Part shown: positions 6,954-15,110 of the stretch, piece by piece
Position numbering within the stretch: the first letter of the stretch is position 1
Layout of the letters: every line of letters starts with the position of its first letter
Virus record (IMG/VR): IMGVR_UViG_3300031576_000042
Coordinates: 1 to 62,920 of that record
Length of the DNA stretch: 62,920 bases
Origin: a virus
Direction: 5' to 3' (one strand)
The notes under the pieces: model-generated
Seen by the model: only the letters and a program-made list of their open reading frames with translations
Database searches by the model: none
Told to the model about the DNA's origin: nothing
Made by a program: the position numbers and the translations under genes

Positions 6954-8592
6954 CGGGACTTTGTTTGTCAGAGACCTTCCAAAAGATAAGCCGACTCCAT
7001 CTTTCTTGCGAAAGGCAAAGCAGGGCGATTGGTATTGGTCTAGCTGGTGGTGGTTGCCACAGATTAGAGTAGAGTGTAAAGAGTGGTGGAAAGAGCTTGA
7101 TCTTCGCAACAGGGAGATCGAGTCTTCGAATCGTTCCTTTGCTGAAGTAATAGCCAGGTCCATTGAGTTTGCAGGTGAGTTCAAGTACCACGAGTCACTT
7201 GATACTCATTTCCGAATTCCGCTGTGGAAGGGGCAGAAACGAGCAGCGATGCTCATGTCCGTTGCCAAGCGCTTCTATCTGGCTGATGACGTTGGGCTCG
7301 GCAAAACCCTGTCGGCTATAGGTGCCTTTGTCGTTTTAAAGGCCACAGGAAGGGCTCAGACTGCCCTTGTGGTGACAACCAGCTCAGTAAAGTACCAATG
7401 GCGGCTGGAGATCCTCAATGCGCTTCAGAAGGATTTCTGGCCCTCCTATGCCCCTTCTGTGATAGATGGCGCTGCTAGTAAGAGAGATGGCGGGTATAAT
7501 GGTCCAGAACCGATCAAGATTGTCAGCTATGAATCTTTTCGTAACGATCAGGAATCAGGTCTTGCTGCTGCATTCAAGCCTGACGTAGTGATTCTTGACG
7601 AAGCCTGGAAGATCAAGAGCCGCGCTACCAAAGCTCGACATGCTCTAAAGGCTGCTTTCAAGGATACCAAGTATAAATTTGCTCTCAATGCCTCTCCTGT
7701 TGGGAATGGGTATGAAGAGGTCTATGGTATATTTGACTTTCTTGATCCGTCTGTGTTCATTAACTGGAGCAACTTTAAGGATCGTTATTGTAGGTGGGTC
7801 GAGATCAGACCAAGGAACAAGCCATTTGCACGACCATTCTCTAAGCTTATAGGGTACAAGCGTGTTCCTGAGCTTAAAGAGAAGATCAAGCCGATGCTCA
7901 TGCGACGTACTGTAGCTGATATGGGCTGGGAGTCTCCAAAGACTACCGTTACTCCTTATTGGGTTGAGTTGAGTAAGGAGCAGCGTACAAAGTATAGCTT
8001 GATCCAAGCGTCAAATGACGACCCACTTGTCAAGACAACTGCTGCAAGGATTGCTTGCCTTAAGGATAATCCAACTGAGAAGTCTTGCAAGTATCTTCAG
8101 CTTCTTGAGCTTCTCACAGAGGGGCTGGCACATGAGAAGGTGATAGTGTTCTGTGAGTCAAAGCAGTATCTTGTAGAGGTGCTTAGCTGTCTGAAGCGTG
8201 ATGGCATTCACACCTCGCTTATCTCAGGTGAAGACTCGTCTGAAGACAGAACTATGAAACAAGCTAATTTTACAACTGGTAAGATTAGGGTGCTGCTTAT
8301 GACTGCTGCTGGTGAGGCAGGGCTTAATCTTCAGGCTGCTGACGTTGTTGTTAATCTTGATCTTGCATGGAATCCAGAACGTCTTCGGCAGCGAGTTGGA
8401 AGGCTTCGTCCTCATCTTGGTGGATCAGCTCGTCATATTCGAGTTATCAATATCTTGGCTAAGAATACAATTGAGCAAAGGGTAGTGGATGTTATACAGA
8501 AAAAAATTGGAAATTTTGCTCGACTTTTCGAGGGAGAGACGGTAGACTTTATGGGTGTGTTCGAGAAGAGCTTTCTGGCAACACTACTTTAA
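6931..8592 (+). CDS. SNF2-family helicase/ATPase
   Basis: 553 residues. Helicase superfamily 2 motifs in order: motif I Asp-Asp-Val-Gly-Leu-Gly-Lys-Thr (about 118-125), motif II Ile-Leu-Asp-Glu-Ala-Trp (DEAW instead of DEAH), motif III Leu-Asn-Ala-Ser-Pro, motif V Thr-Ala-Ala-Gly-Glu-Ala-Gly-Leu-Asn-Leu-Gln, and motif VI Arg-Gln-Arg-Val-Gly-Arg-Leu-Arg. The spacing fits SNF2-like remodelling or branch-migration enzymes of phages. The N-terminal 85 residues are Trp-rich and lack a known domain. It overlaps recA by 23 bp and probably acts on recombination or replication-fork DNA. Confidence 0.88.
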   Translation: MQAALVLDGTLFVRDLPKDKPTPSFLRKAKQGDWYWSSWWWLPQIRVECKEWWKELDLRNREIESSNRSFAEVIARSIEFAGEFKYHESLDTHFRIPLWKGQKRAAMLMSVAKRFYLADDVGLGKTLSAIGAFVVLKATGRAQTALVVTTSSVKYQWRLEILNALQKDFWPSYAPSVIDGAASKRDGGYNGPEPIKIVSYESFRNDQESGLAAAFKPDVVILDEAWKIKSRATKARHALKAAFKDTKYKFALNASPVGNGYEEVYGIFDFLDPSVFINWSNFKDRYCRWVEIRPRNKPFARPFSKLIGYKRVPELKEKIKPMLMRRTVADMGWESPKTTVTPYWVELSKEQRTKYSLIQASNDDPLVKTTAARIACLKDNPTEKSCKYLQLLELLTEGLAHEKVIVFCESKQYLVEVLSCLKRDGIHTSLISGEDSSEDRTMKQANFTTGKIRVLLMTAAGEAGLNLQAADVVVNLDLAWNPERLRQRVGRLRPHLGGSARHIRVINILAKNTIEQRVVDVIQKKIGNFARLFEGETVDFMGVFEKSFLATLL

Positions 8593-8606
8593 TAAGCAGA
8601 TTATAT
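8588..8606 (+). repeat. Dispersed palindromic motif copy abutting a start codon
   Basis: TTTAATAAGCAGATTATAT is followed directly by ATG 8607 and overlaps the helicase stop codon. Confidence 0.82.
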
Positions 8607-8915
8607 ATGATCTCAGAAAAATTATTACTAGCAATCGAGTTGTATGAGCGAAAACTAGAAGATTTTGATAAAGCAGGTAAAGCACTGTGTGAGTTACAAG
8701 AAAAATTTTTTGATTCACTTTTAATCGGAAAGCAGGAACGAAATGCGATCAATCAGTTGATTCAAGCTACGGCTGAAAAACTTGTTGGGTTTACTCTTTG
8801 TAGGATGTTTGCTACCATGCTCAAGTCAGTTAAAAGCGAAGACAGCTTAGAGACTATAAATATGATCTTAAGCACAACGAAAGAAGTGTTGGATACTTTA
8901 TACAAGGAGGATTGA
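8607..8915 (+). CDS. Hypothetical helical protein
   Basis: 102 residues, mostly alpha-helical with alternating Leu/Ile and charged residues (likely a helical bundle or coiled coil at 5-60). The start is fused to a copy of the dispersed motif and has no separate Shine-Dalgarno, so it belongs to the group of genes whose initiation region is the motif itself. No function is recognised. The stop is directly followed by the start of a small membrane protein. Confidence 0.6.
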   Translation: MISEKLLLAIELYERKLEDFDKAGKALCELQEKFFDSLLIGKQERNAINQLIQATAEKLVGFTLCRMFATMLKSVKSEDSLETINMILSTTKEVLDTLYKED

Positions 8916-9068
8916 ATGGACCCTATATCACCTATACTTCTTGCTTTGGCGGTATTCTTTATGTTGTTCACCTGCCTGTTCATGCCGGTGTTCGTGTTCT
9001 TCAGCTATCTTCACATAAGGAGGATCAGGAAGAATTTTGATTGGTTACGTAGCCTAAATCAGAAGTAG
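8916..9068 (+). CDS. Small single-pass membrane protein
   Basis: 50 residues, with AAGGAGG ahead of ATG 8916. Residues 5-33 form one long hydrophobic helix rich in Leu, Phe, Met and Val, followed by a basic tail (His-Ile-Arg-Arg-Ile-Arg-Lys). The topology is probably N-out, C-in. Small early membrane proteins of phages often interfere with host functions or superinfection, but nothing here shows which. The strong ribosome-binding site supports it as a real gene. Confidence 0.65.
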   Translation: MDPISPILLALAVFFMLFTCLFMPVFVFFSYLHIRRIRKNFDWLRSLNQK

Positions 9069-9093
9069 TGCTCTGTGGTCTTGGAGGTTGGTG

Positions 9094-9369
9094 ATGAAAA
9101 GGGAAGGCCGTACTGTAGGCAAGTGTGCCATGTGTCACTTGCCTTATGTCGGTGAGTTCATTGCTTGCGATAGCTGTCGTAAAAAAATAAGTGATAGAAC
9201 GGCAAAATGTAGAGCCAAGAAAAAGATAAAAGGTTTGTGCTATTCATGCTCAAGCCCAGCTAGATCTGGTAAGCTGACTTGCGCGAAATGCGCTCACCAA
9301 GAGAATATTAGGAAAAATGAGCAGAGAAAACGACTGAAGAAACAGGTAGAGGAGCTTCGTCGTGGCTGA
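9094..9369 (+). CDS. Multi-zinc-ribbon basic protein
   Basis: 91 residues from ATG 9094, placed 6 nt after GGAGG; the alternatives TTG 9088 and GTG 9091 are too close. It carries four Cys-x2-Cys pairs (Cys-Ala-Met-Cys, Cys-Asp-Ser-Cys, Cys-Tyr-Ser-Cys, Cys-Ala-Lys-Cys) separated by Lys/Arg-rich stretches. This is a tandem zinc-binding nucleic-acid-binding layout. It overlaps the DNA polymerase start by 8 bp and may be a polymerase or replication accessory; that is inferred from position only. Confidence 0.68.
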   Translation: MKREGRTVGKCAMCHLPYVGEFIACDSCRKKISDRTAKCRAKKKIKGLCYSCSSPARSGKLTCAKCAHQENIRKNEQRKRLKKQVEELRRG

Positions 9370-11494
9370 AGTAGAGTTACCTAAACACGCTCGTCTTGTT
9401 ATTTCAAACAATGAGCAGGTAGAGATATTGTGTCAATACGTTGAGTCAGAGAAGAGCTTCATTATATTTGACATTGAGACTGGTGGGCTGGACTGGTGGA
9501 ATAAAGAAACATCTATTGTTGGGGTAGGATTTGGTTTCTTTAGAGATCGGGCTGTCTATTCGTTTTACTTGCCTTCTTGTTTTGGTCTTCCAGATCGAAT
9601 TGCACAGAAGCTGTATTGTGGGGTACCGAAGATTGGTGCGAACATTAAATTTGATTCGCATTTTATCCATGCGAGATATAATTTACGGTTGAATCCACTA
9701 CATGATATTCAAGTTGTGGCTAGACTTCTCAGAACACAGTACGAATCTGTTGCTCTTGACTCATTGATGGATTATGAATTTCAGGCTGAGCATATAGAGT
9801 GGAAGGAGCTTCAAGCTTGGTGTAGGGCTAACAAGATCAAGTGTAGCTCCACTTATGTAGAGCCTGGTGCTTACATCAAAGTTCCACCTGATATCCTTGG
9901 TAAGTATTGTTGCTCGGATATCTATTGGACGACGGTGCTGTACTTGAAGTACGCCCATGAGCTGAAAAACAATGCCAAGCTTCTTAGCTTGTACAACAAC
10001 GTCGAGCGATCGCTACTATATTCTGTCATTGCTGTAGAAGAAGCAGGGGTGAAAGTTGACATAGATTATCTAAAATCTCTTCAGATAGCTACAACTGACG
10101 AGATAGAGAGAAGAAGAGCAAAGGTCTTTGAGCTAGTGGGTAAGCAGTTCGATATAGATTCAAACCCTGCCCTTAAGGAAGTCTTTGTTGCCAAGGGTGT
10201 GAAGTCTGAGCTACGGACAAGAAAGAAGATCGAGAATGGTAAGCAGGTTCGTGTTGAGACTGAATCGTATGATGCCGCCTGTATAGAGAAGCAGGCAAAA
10301 CAGTTTCCGTTTATTGATGAGCTGCTCGCATACAGGTACGCCTCCAAGATCAAGGCTACTTATGTAGATCAGATCCTTGGTGTGGCGGTTAATAAGCCGC
10401 TTATATTCACGTCGCTTCGTCAGGAGTCAGCCAGGACAGGTCGGTTTGGGTGTAGCAACCCACCGCTTCAGACTCTCCCAAGGGAAACAAAGGACACGAA
10501 GGATTACTCTATTCGACGTGCAATCCTTCCAAAGTATAACTCTGTTCTGCTAACGGTAGATTTGAAGCAGATTGAGTACTGCTTGTTGGCACACTTTTCT
10601 AAAGACCCGGAGCTATTAAAGATATTTCGTGCAGGGCTTGACTTCCATGGTGCTGTAGCAGCTAAACTGTTTGATGTGCCTGCGGATCAAGTAACCAAAG
10701 AGCAGCGATCAGTCAGTAAAACTTTCTCTTTTGCCCAACTATATGGAAGCGGAATAGACAACCTTGTAGTCAAGACGGGTGTGCCAAGGCAGCGCTGCCA
10801 GCAGCTTATCAAACAGTATAATGATACGTTTCCTGGTGTGCTTGATTTCAAGAATGCCGTGGAGCGGTATGTAAAGGCTAACGGTGGCATAGACAATCCT
10901 TTTGGCAGGCACCGCGCGATTCCATGTGATCTTTCTTATACTGGTGTCAACTCTTTGATCCAGGGTACCGCCGCCGATATGATAAAGATTGCTATGATTC
11001 GTGTGGTAAGAGAGCTGAGCAATCTTCGTTCTCGATTGTTGTTCTCAGTTCATGATGAGCTTGTTGTTAACTGGCACATGCTTGATGGTATGTCTGTAGT
11101 CGATACTATAATTAAGAGCATGACTACCTTTGAGAGGAATGGAAAGAGTCTTTTCAGTGTGCCAATTGAGGCAGAAGCTTCAATATGCATCAGCAACTGG
11201 GCTGAGAAGAAAGCTATTGGATTACTTGAGGCTGGTGATATTCATTTCTTCAACTGGTACGGGTACGAAGTCATTGAAGACCGATTAAAAAATATTGGTT
11301 CCAAGTGGCTCAAGCTTATGTATGAGACATCAGTTGAAGCTAACCGTAGAAAGAAGACAGAGTACTTATGTGACGTAGAGAGTCTATTGGAGGTTGGTGC
11401 AGATGATACCACTATTGCTGGTGTCGCTGCGAAGTACTGTGGAGGTACCGCCTTTGACTTGTGCGAAGTGCAAGGGGGATCAGCATGTCTTTGA
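9362..11494 (+). CDS. polA: Family A DNA polymerase with 3'-5' exonuclease
   Basis: 710 residues from GTG 9362, with GAGGAG upstream. The N-terminal DEDD exonuclease begins with Phe-Asp-Ile-Glu-Thr-Gly-Gly (about 35-41). The polymerase palm shows motif A Thr-Val-Asp-Leu-Lys-Gln-Ile-Glu-Tyr (about 399-407), where Lys stands for the common Ser. Motif B is Arg-Ser-Val-Ser-Lys-Thr-Phe-Ser-Phe-Ala-Gln-Leu-Tyr-Gly and motif C is Val-His-Asp-Glu (about 563-566). There is no 5'-3' exonuclease domain. About 95 residues beyond the usual end form a phage-specific tail that overlaps the next gene. It is the replicative polymerase, in one block with helicase and primase-type genes. Confidence 0.93.
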   Translation: MAEVELPKHARLVISNNEQVEILCQYVESEKSFIIFDIETGGLDWWNKETSIVGVGFGFFRDRAVYSFYLPSCFGLPDRIAQKLYCGVPKIGANIKFDSHFIHARYNLRLNPLHDIQVVARLLRTQYESVALDSLMDYEFQAEHIEWKELQAWCRANKIKCSSTYVEPGAYIKVPPDILGKYCCSDIYWTTVLYLKYAHELKNNAKLLSLYNNVERSLLYSVIAVEEAGVKVDIDYLKSLQIATTDEIERRRAKVFELVGKQFDIDSNPALKEVFVAKGVKSELRTRKKIENGKQVRVETESYDAACIEKQAKQFPFIDELLAYRYASKIKATYVDQILGVAVNKPLIFTSLRQESARTGRFGCSNPPLQTLPRETKDTKDYSIRRAILPKYNSVLLTVDLKQIEYCLLAHFSKDPELLKIFRAGLDFHGAVAAKLFDVPADQVTKEQRSVSKTFSFAQLYGSGIDNLVVKTGVPRQRCQQLIKQYNDTFPGVLDFKNAVERYVKANGGIDNPFGRHRAIPCDLSYTGVNSLIQGTAADMIKIAMIRVVRELSNLRSRLLFSVHDELVVNWHMLDGMSVVDTIIKSMTTFERNGKSLFSVPIEAEASICISNWAEKKAIGLLEAGDIHFFNWYGYEVIEDRLKNIGSKWLKLMYETSVEANRRKKTEYLCDVESLLEVGADDTTIAGVAAKYCGGTAFDLCEVQGGSACL
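10389..10407 (+). repeat. Dispersed palindromic motif copy inside polA
   Basis: TTAATAAGCCGCTTATATT is protein-coding here (Asn-Lys-Pro-Leu-Ile-Phe). There is no gene start nearby, which argues against a purely translational role. Confidence 0.78.
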
Positions 11495-12017
11495 TGGTGA
11501 AGCATGGGTTCCGTGTGATTGCCTTTTGGATACCAAGGCAATTCAGATCGCTGCTGATGCTGATTTACCCAATCTCAAAGAAGTGGTTGCTAAGCTAAAG
11601 GTAAAAGACCCCAAGCGTATTCTTGATAGGTTGAAAGGAGAGTTGGATAATAAGCGGTTTATATTTCTTACAGGTGGAACTTCTCTTGATCGGTTGAGCA
11701 CACTGAATGTATTGGCGTACAGTGTTATTCGATCAGGGAGGACGTTTTATTCCTGTGAGATCAACGCCTACATTGACGCCTACCTTGGTCAGCAGAACGA
11801 GACAATCAAACGCCGAGTAAAATCAACTGGTGTGCTGTGGCTCAAGTTTGATTTCTATCGAAAACATGCTTGGGCTAACATACTTCTTACTCGGCTATAT
11901 CATTTGCGAATAGACAAGCTGACGCTGCTCACTGGAGATCAAGCCATAGCTGACGCATTTCAACTCCCCAAACGTACTATCGACATAGGAGGGTTGGAAT
12001 GGATAGTCAATTCGTAG
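11439..12017 (+). CDS. Helicase-loader-like protein with degenerate P-loop
   Basis: 192 residues from GTG 11439; an earlier GTG at 11394 would lengthen the overlap with polA to 101 bp. The N terminus has Cys-Ala-Lys-Cys and Cys-Asp-Cys, a zinc-binding pair. The body resembles a DnaC/DnaI AAA fold: Phe-Ile-Phe-Leu-Thr-Gly-Gly occupies the P-loop position but continues Thr-Ser-Leu-Asp, so the catalytic Lys is missing. It directly precedes and overlaps the DnaB-like helicase, the normal place for a loader. ATP hydrolysis is unlikely. The loader role is inferred. Confidence 0.5.
   Translation: MEVPPLTCAKCKGDQHVFDGEAWVPCDCLLDTKAIQIAADADLPNLKEVVAKLKVKDPKRILDRLKGELDNKRFIFLTGGTSLDRLSTLNVLAYSVIRSGRTFYSCEINAYIDAYLGQQNETIKRRVKSTGVLWLKFDFYRKHAWANILLTRLYHLRIDKLTLLTGDQAIADAFQLPKRTIDIGGLEWIVNS
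11649..11665 (+). repeat. Dispersed palindromic motif copy inside a gene
   Basis: AATAAGCGGTTTATATT, within the loader-like gene; one half-site is degenerate. Confidence 0.65.
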
Positions 12018-13366
12018 TCTTAAGAAAGCTGATAGACGATCCCTCTTCACGTTCAAAGATTTTGTCCAAAATTAAGCCGGAGCATTTTACTCTTACCGCG
12101 ACAAAATATATCTTCAAGATATGTGTTCAACAGCTCTTCAGCCATGAGAGTATAGTTACTGTCAACACGATTGGTGACTTCATATCTAGGCTACCTATAT
12201 CTGATGCTGCAAAGGCAAGATCACTTGAGGCAGTTGGGGTTCTTGCTGCAACCAAGTCACCGCTTGAATCGGAGGTAGATTATGCGATTGACGCTATGGT
12301 TGCTGACGCAACGACTAATCTATACTATGACCAGCTTGGTAAGGCTGTTGATGCCTTAAACAGGCAGTGCCTTTCCGAGGCTTCGGATATCATTCGTGAG
12401 CTTCCTGAACGTGCTCAGTTTTTATCTCCTGCCAATGAGCGTTGTCATTCAGCCAGGAGTATGATTAATCTTGAAACTGTAGCTGCTGATGAGCTTCGAT
12501 TAAAGACAGGGTTTCAAGTGTTTGACGGTATCTCAGGTGGAGCAAGGCTAGGGGAGCTGTGGCTATGGGCAGCCTTTACAGGAGAATGTAAATCAACTGC
12601 GCTGATCAATATTGCCCATGAGTGCTTTCTTGCCGGCCAGTCTTGTCTGTTCGTATCTCTTGAGATGGATCGTATTGAGATACAACGCAGGCTTTTCTGC
12701 TGTCATGCTTCTCGTCTTGGAATGCGATTAAAGTACTCTGACGTGGAGCGTGGTAGCCTTACTGAAGAGGCAAAGGTTGAGTTCAAGAAGGTCGCTGAGG
12801 ACTTTGACCATAATTCCTCCTATGGCGACATTCGTATCTGGCGACCGCCACTTGGCGTAACGATCCTTGATGTAGGGCGTGAGCTTGATAAACAGTGCCA
12901 AGAAAAAGATTGTAAAATTCTCATAATCGATTATATACAGAAGTTGAGACCTATCCATGAGCGAGATCGTATCCGTGAATCTCTCAACGAAACGCTGGAT
13001 CTCTCCAAACGCCTCGCTATGGAATCTCGTTCCGCTTGTGGCGCTTGGGTGCTTTCAGGATACCAAACTTCTACAGAAGGCAGGAAACAGGCTGAGAAAA
13101 ACGGCTTTTATGATCTGTGGGCACTCTCCGAAACAATCGGTGCAGGCCAGGTGGCTAATGTTGTCTTGTGGTCCCTTCTTACTGAGCGGTGTAGACAGCA
13201 TAAGGAAGTTAAGGTTGGTATGGCCAAGTCAAGGAATTCCGGCATCCGTGGTTCGACTCATTTTTTAGTTCTCAACCCAGAGTATGGTGTGATGTCAAAG
13301 GCACCTGTACGTGAGACAACTGATTTTGAGTCCAACGACTTCTTTGAGGTAAACACAGGAATATGA
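11999..13366 (+). CDS. DnaB-like replicative helicase
   Basis: 455 residues, with AGGAGGG before ATG 11999. The N-terminal 100 residues are helical, like the DnaB N domain. The C-terminal RecA-type motor starts near residue 165. Walker A reads Ala-Phe-Thr-Gly-Glu-Cys-Lys-Ser-Thr, with Cys where Gly normally precedes the Lys. The switch region Leu-Phe-Val-Ser-Leu-Glu-Met and Walker B Ile-Leu-Ile-Ile-Asp-Tyr-Ile-Gln follow DnaB. It would unwind DNA ahead of the phage polymerase and work with the upstream loader-like protein and the CHC2 protein at 14258. It overlaps both neighbours. Confidence 0.85.
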   Translation: MDSQFVVLRKLIDDPSSRSKILSKIKPEHFTLTATKYIFKICVQQLFSHESIVTVNTIGDFISRLPISDAAKARSLEAVGVLAATKSPLESEVDYAIDAMVADATTNLYYDQLGKAVDALNRQCLSEASDIIRELPERAQFLSPANERCHSARSMINLETVAADELRLKTGFQVFDGISGGARLGELWLWAAFTGECKSTALINIAHECFLAGQSCLFVSLEMDRIEIQRRLFCCHASRLGMRLKYSDVERGSLTEEAKVEFKKVAEDFDHNSSYGDIRIWRPPLGVTILDVGRELDKQCQEKDCKILIIDYIQKLRPIHERDRIRESLNETLDLSKRLAMESRSACGAWVLSGYQTSTEGRKQAEKNGFYDLWALSETIGAGQVANVVLWSLLTERCRQHKEVKVGMAKSRNSGIRGSTHFLVLNPEYGVMSKAPVRETTDFESNDFFEVNTGI

Positions 13367-13707
13367 TGTGTGTATACAGAGTACGCGAAAAGATTAAAAT
13401 GGTTTGGAAGTGGTTTACCGAAAAGTTCTGGATCAGCCTTTTGATTGGCCGTTTACTCCACAGCTTGAATCACAAATGGAAGACTGTTAATATTTCTGGC
13501 AAAGATTGTAGTATTCTTACGACGTATGTTGAGTGTTCTGTGTGTGGGAAGCGCAATTCTTACTACCAGAGTAATCCCGACTATACCAAGATAGACATGT
13601 GGATGCATGGACGGCTCGATAAGTTCCCTAAATGTGAAACGTGTGGTGGGGTATCTGATTATTGCATGTGCCACATGGAATATAGGAATGTACCTGAAGC
13701 AAAGTAA
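13363..13707 (+). CDS. Zinc-binding protein with amphipathic N terminus
   Basis: 114 residues, ATG 13363 overlapping the helicase stop by 4 bp, AGGA upstream. Residues 10-35 are aromatic and basic, perhaps membrane-touching or amphipathic. Two Cys-x2-Cys pairs (Cys-Ser-Val-Cys and Cys-Glu-Thr-Cys) plus Cys-Met-Cys-His near the end make a zinc ribbon. No family is recognised. Its stop overlaps the next start (TAATG). Confidence 0.58.
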   Translation: MMCVYRVREKIKMVWKWFTEKFWISLLIGRLLHSLNHKWKTVNISGKDCSILTTYVECSVCGKRNSYYQSNPDYTKIDMWMHGRLDKFPKCETCGGVSDYCMCHMEYRNVPEAK

Positions 13708-13853
13708 TGCTTATGCACAGCTTCAAGCCAAACAAAAATCGTCGTTTGAAACGGAAGAAAAAGATGAGCGAGGAAGTCAGGAAGCAGATCAGAGCTGTAC
13801 GAATGACCAAGCTCGAGAAGGCTCGAAGGAGGAAGAATGGCTCGGGTAATTGA
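13707..13853 (+). CDS. Small, very basic protein
   Basis: 48 residues, start overlapping the previous stop in TAATG. Nearly 40% of residues are Lys or Arg, with runs such as Arg-Leu-Lys-Arg-Lys-Lys-Lys and Ala-Arg-Arg-Arg-Lys. It is likely a helical nucleic-acid-binding peptide. The coupled start and tight packing between two zinc-finger genes favour it over the acidic reading of another frame in the same stretch. Confidence 0.5.
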   Translation: MLMHSFKPNKNRRLKRKKKMSEEVRKQIRAVRMTKLEKARRRKNGSGN

Positions 13854-14061
13854 TGAATATAGCTTCTGTGCTCCATATGAGACTCACAAGGAATGTCCGA
13901 AGTGCAATAACTCTTTCTATTCAATTGAATGGTGTAAAGAAACTAAGCCGGGCTATCATATCACAGGAGTCTGGCACGAATCTACATCTTCTTGTCATAA
14001 CGTAGTTGAGCCTGGAATTGACCACTTTCATCTTAAGTGTCAACGGTGTGGATATGCGTGA
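13837..14061 (+). CDS. Zinc-ribbon protein
   Basis: 74 residues, with AAGGAGG ahead of ATG 13837. Cys-Pro-Lys-Cys and Cys-Gln-Arg-Cys-Gly flank a His-rich middle (His-Ser-His-like pairs at 46-60), giving a plausible four-ligand zinc ribbon. No enzymatic motif is seen. The good ribosome-binding site supports the gene even though it overlaps the basic protein by 17 bp. Confidence 0.6.
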   Translation: MARVIDEYSFCAPYETHKECPKCNNSFYSIEWCKETKPGYHITGVWHESTSSCHNVVEPGIDHFHLKCQRCGYA

Positions 14062-14091
14062 CTGGAAGCTGGAAGTACACCACTTCATCTC

Positions 14092-14184
14092 ATGAAGCAC
14101 GTGGAAGATTCTCCTGAGCCAAAGAAGCTCTCACTATTGGAGAGGCTCCTCGCCTGGAAAATACTAAAGTTTCATGGAAAGTGA
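14092..14184 (+). CDS. Possible 30-residue peptide
   Basis: A short frame with a helical Lys/Leu-rich sequence in the gap before the CHC2 gene. No Shine-Dalgarno is convincing. It may be a leader or chance. Confidence 0.25.
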   Translation: MKHVEDSPEPKKLSLLERLLAWKILKFHGK

Positions 14185-14241
14185 ATTTTTATACTGGGGG
14201 TCTTTTTCAACTGTAGCTTTGTAATATTTGTAAAACATTGC

Positions 14242-14257
14242 AAATAAGTTGCTTATA
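14242..14257 (+). repeat. Dispersed palindromic motif copy abutting a start codon
   Basis: AAATAAGTTGCTTATA ends at the base before ATG 14258. Confidence 0.75.
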
Positions 14258-14869
14258 ATGGCCGACGCTTTTGAAATAGCTAAAATCAACAAAGCAATTC
14301 CAATTGCCAAGCTACTGTCTATCTTAAATATTTCCACAAACAACTCTGGATTTATTCACTGTCCATCTCATATCGATAAGAAGCCTTCACTAAAAATCTA
14401 CGGCCTACAAGGTCGATTTCTTGAATGGAAATGCTTCCAATGCGGGGCTCATGGTGGGTCTGTAGAGTTTGTTGCGTTGCTCTACCGAATTTCTCTTGAG
14501 CGTGCAGCTAGGCAGCTCAAGGAGAAGTTTTATAACAAGCGAGATATTTGTTGTAAACCCGTGGTGCGTAGAGACTGGTGGGCCAGGGTCTTTCGTGGGT
14601 GGGAAAGGGAGTTTTGCCGTAAGATCCTGGTTTCTATCTTCAAGCTACCCTTAGAAAAGAGAGCTGGTGTTTACGCAGCTTGGTACAGCTATTGTATTCA
14701 GCTACTTGACAATGCTAGGCTTGAAGGTGAAAATGTTTCGTTGCAGAGTCTTGAGGAGCAAATAGAGTCTTTCTTGGAATTTGTTGGTGTGGTTCAGGAG
14801 GAGCGTTGGAATGATAACACAAGAGCTATTGATGAAGTTTGCTCGCATGAGGGAGCAGCGACTTCGTGA
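14258..14869 (+). CDS. CHC2 zinc-finger protein, DnaG-primase N-terminal type
   Basis: 203 residues from ATG 14258, which abuts the dispersed motif; an in-frame TTG 9 bp upstream is inside the motif. Residues 35-90 match the primase zinc-binding domain: Cys-Pro-Ser-His-x-Asp-x2-Pro-Ser-Leu, then Trp-Lys-Cys-Phe-Gln-Cys-Gly-Ala-His-Gly-Gly-Ser-Val-Glu-Phe-Val, with one His and three Cys ligands. There is no TOPRIM domain, so it cannot prime alone. It may recognise template sites for a host or unrecognised phage primase. The C-terminal 110 residues are helical with no match. Confidence 0.78.
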   Translation: MADAFEIAKINKAIPIAKLLSILNISTNNSGFIHCPSHIDKKPSLKIYGLQGRFLEWKCFQCGAHGGSVEFVALLYRISLERAARQLKEKFYNKRDICCKPVVRRDWWARVFRGWEREFCRKILVSIFKLPLEKRAGVYAAWYSYCIQLLDNARLEGENVSLQSLEEQIESFLEFVGVVQEERWNDNTRAIDEVCSHEGAATS

Positions 14870-15110
14870 GGAGAAGGATCTCAAATACAGATTTCGTGAA
14901 GAAGAGGATCTGAAACGAAAGATTACTGCCGCCTTATCCGACGGTCTTGAGGTAGAAACTGGTGGGTATATTGCTGAAATGGTCCCCCAGGGTAGATTCC
15001 CAGACTGGAAAATTGAATTCGTTTCTGTAGCTGGTGAGAATGCTGCTGATGAGGTACTTGCTAAAACACCTTATCGTATGATCTTGGCTGTACGGGAGTC
15101 TATGGAATGA
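14811..15110 (+). CDS. Hypothetical protein, paralogue of the 19445 gene
   Basis: 99 residues from ATG 14811 after AGGAGGAG. A charged N-terminal helix rich in Arg and Glu leads to a domain whose residues 35-95 align with the protein at 19445: Ala-Leu-Ser-Asp-Gly against Cys-Leu-Ala-Asn-Gly, Trp-Lys-Ile-Glu-Phe against Trp-Lys-Glu-Glu-Phe, and Gly-Glu-Asn-Ala-Ala-Asp-Glu-Val against Gly-Ala-Asp-Ala-Ala-Glu-Ala-Val. So the genome holds two diverged copies. The function is unknown. It overlaps the CHC2 gene by 59 bp. Confidence 0.6.
   Translation: MITQELLMKFARMREQRLREEKDLKYRFREEEDLKRKITAALSDGLEVETGGYIAEMVPQGRFPDWKIEFVSVAGENAADEVLAKTPYRMILAVRESME

Noticed and set aside
13607-13849. 80-residue acidic frame between two zinc genes
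   Set aside because: It has no ribosome-binding site and covers the end of one gene; the coupled basic frame at 13707 fits the gene packing better.
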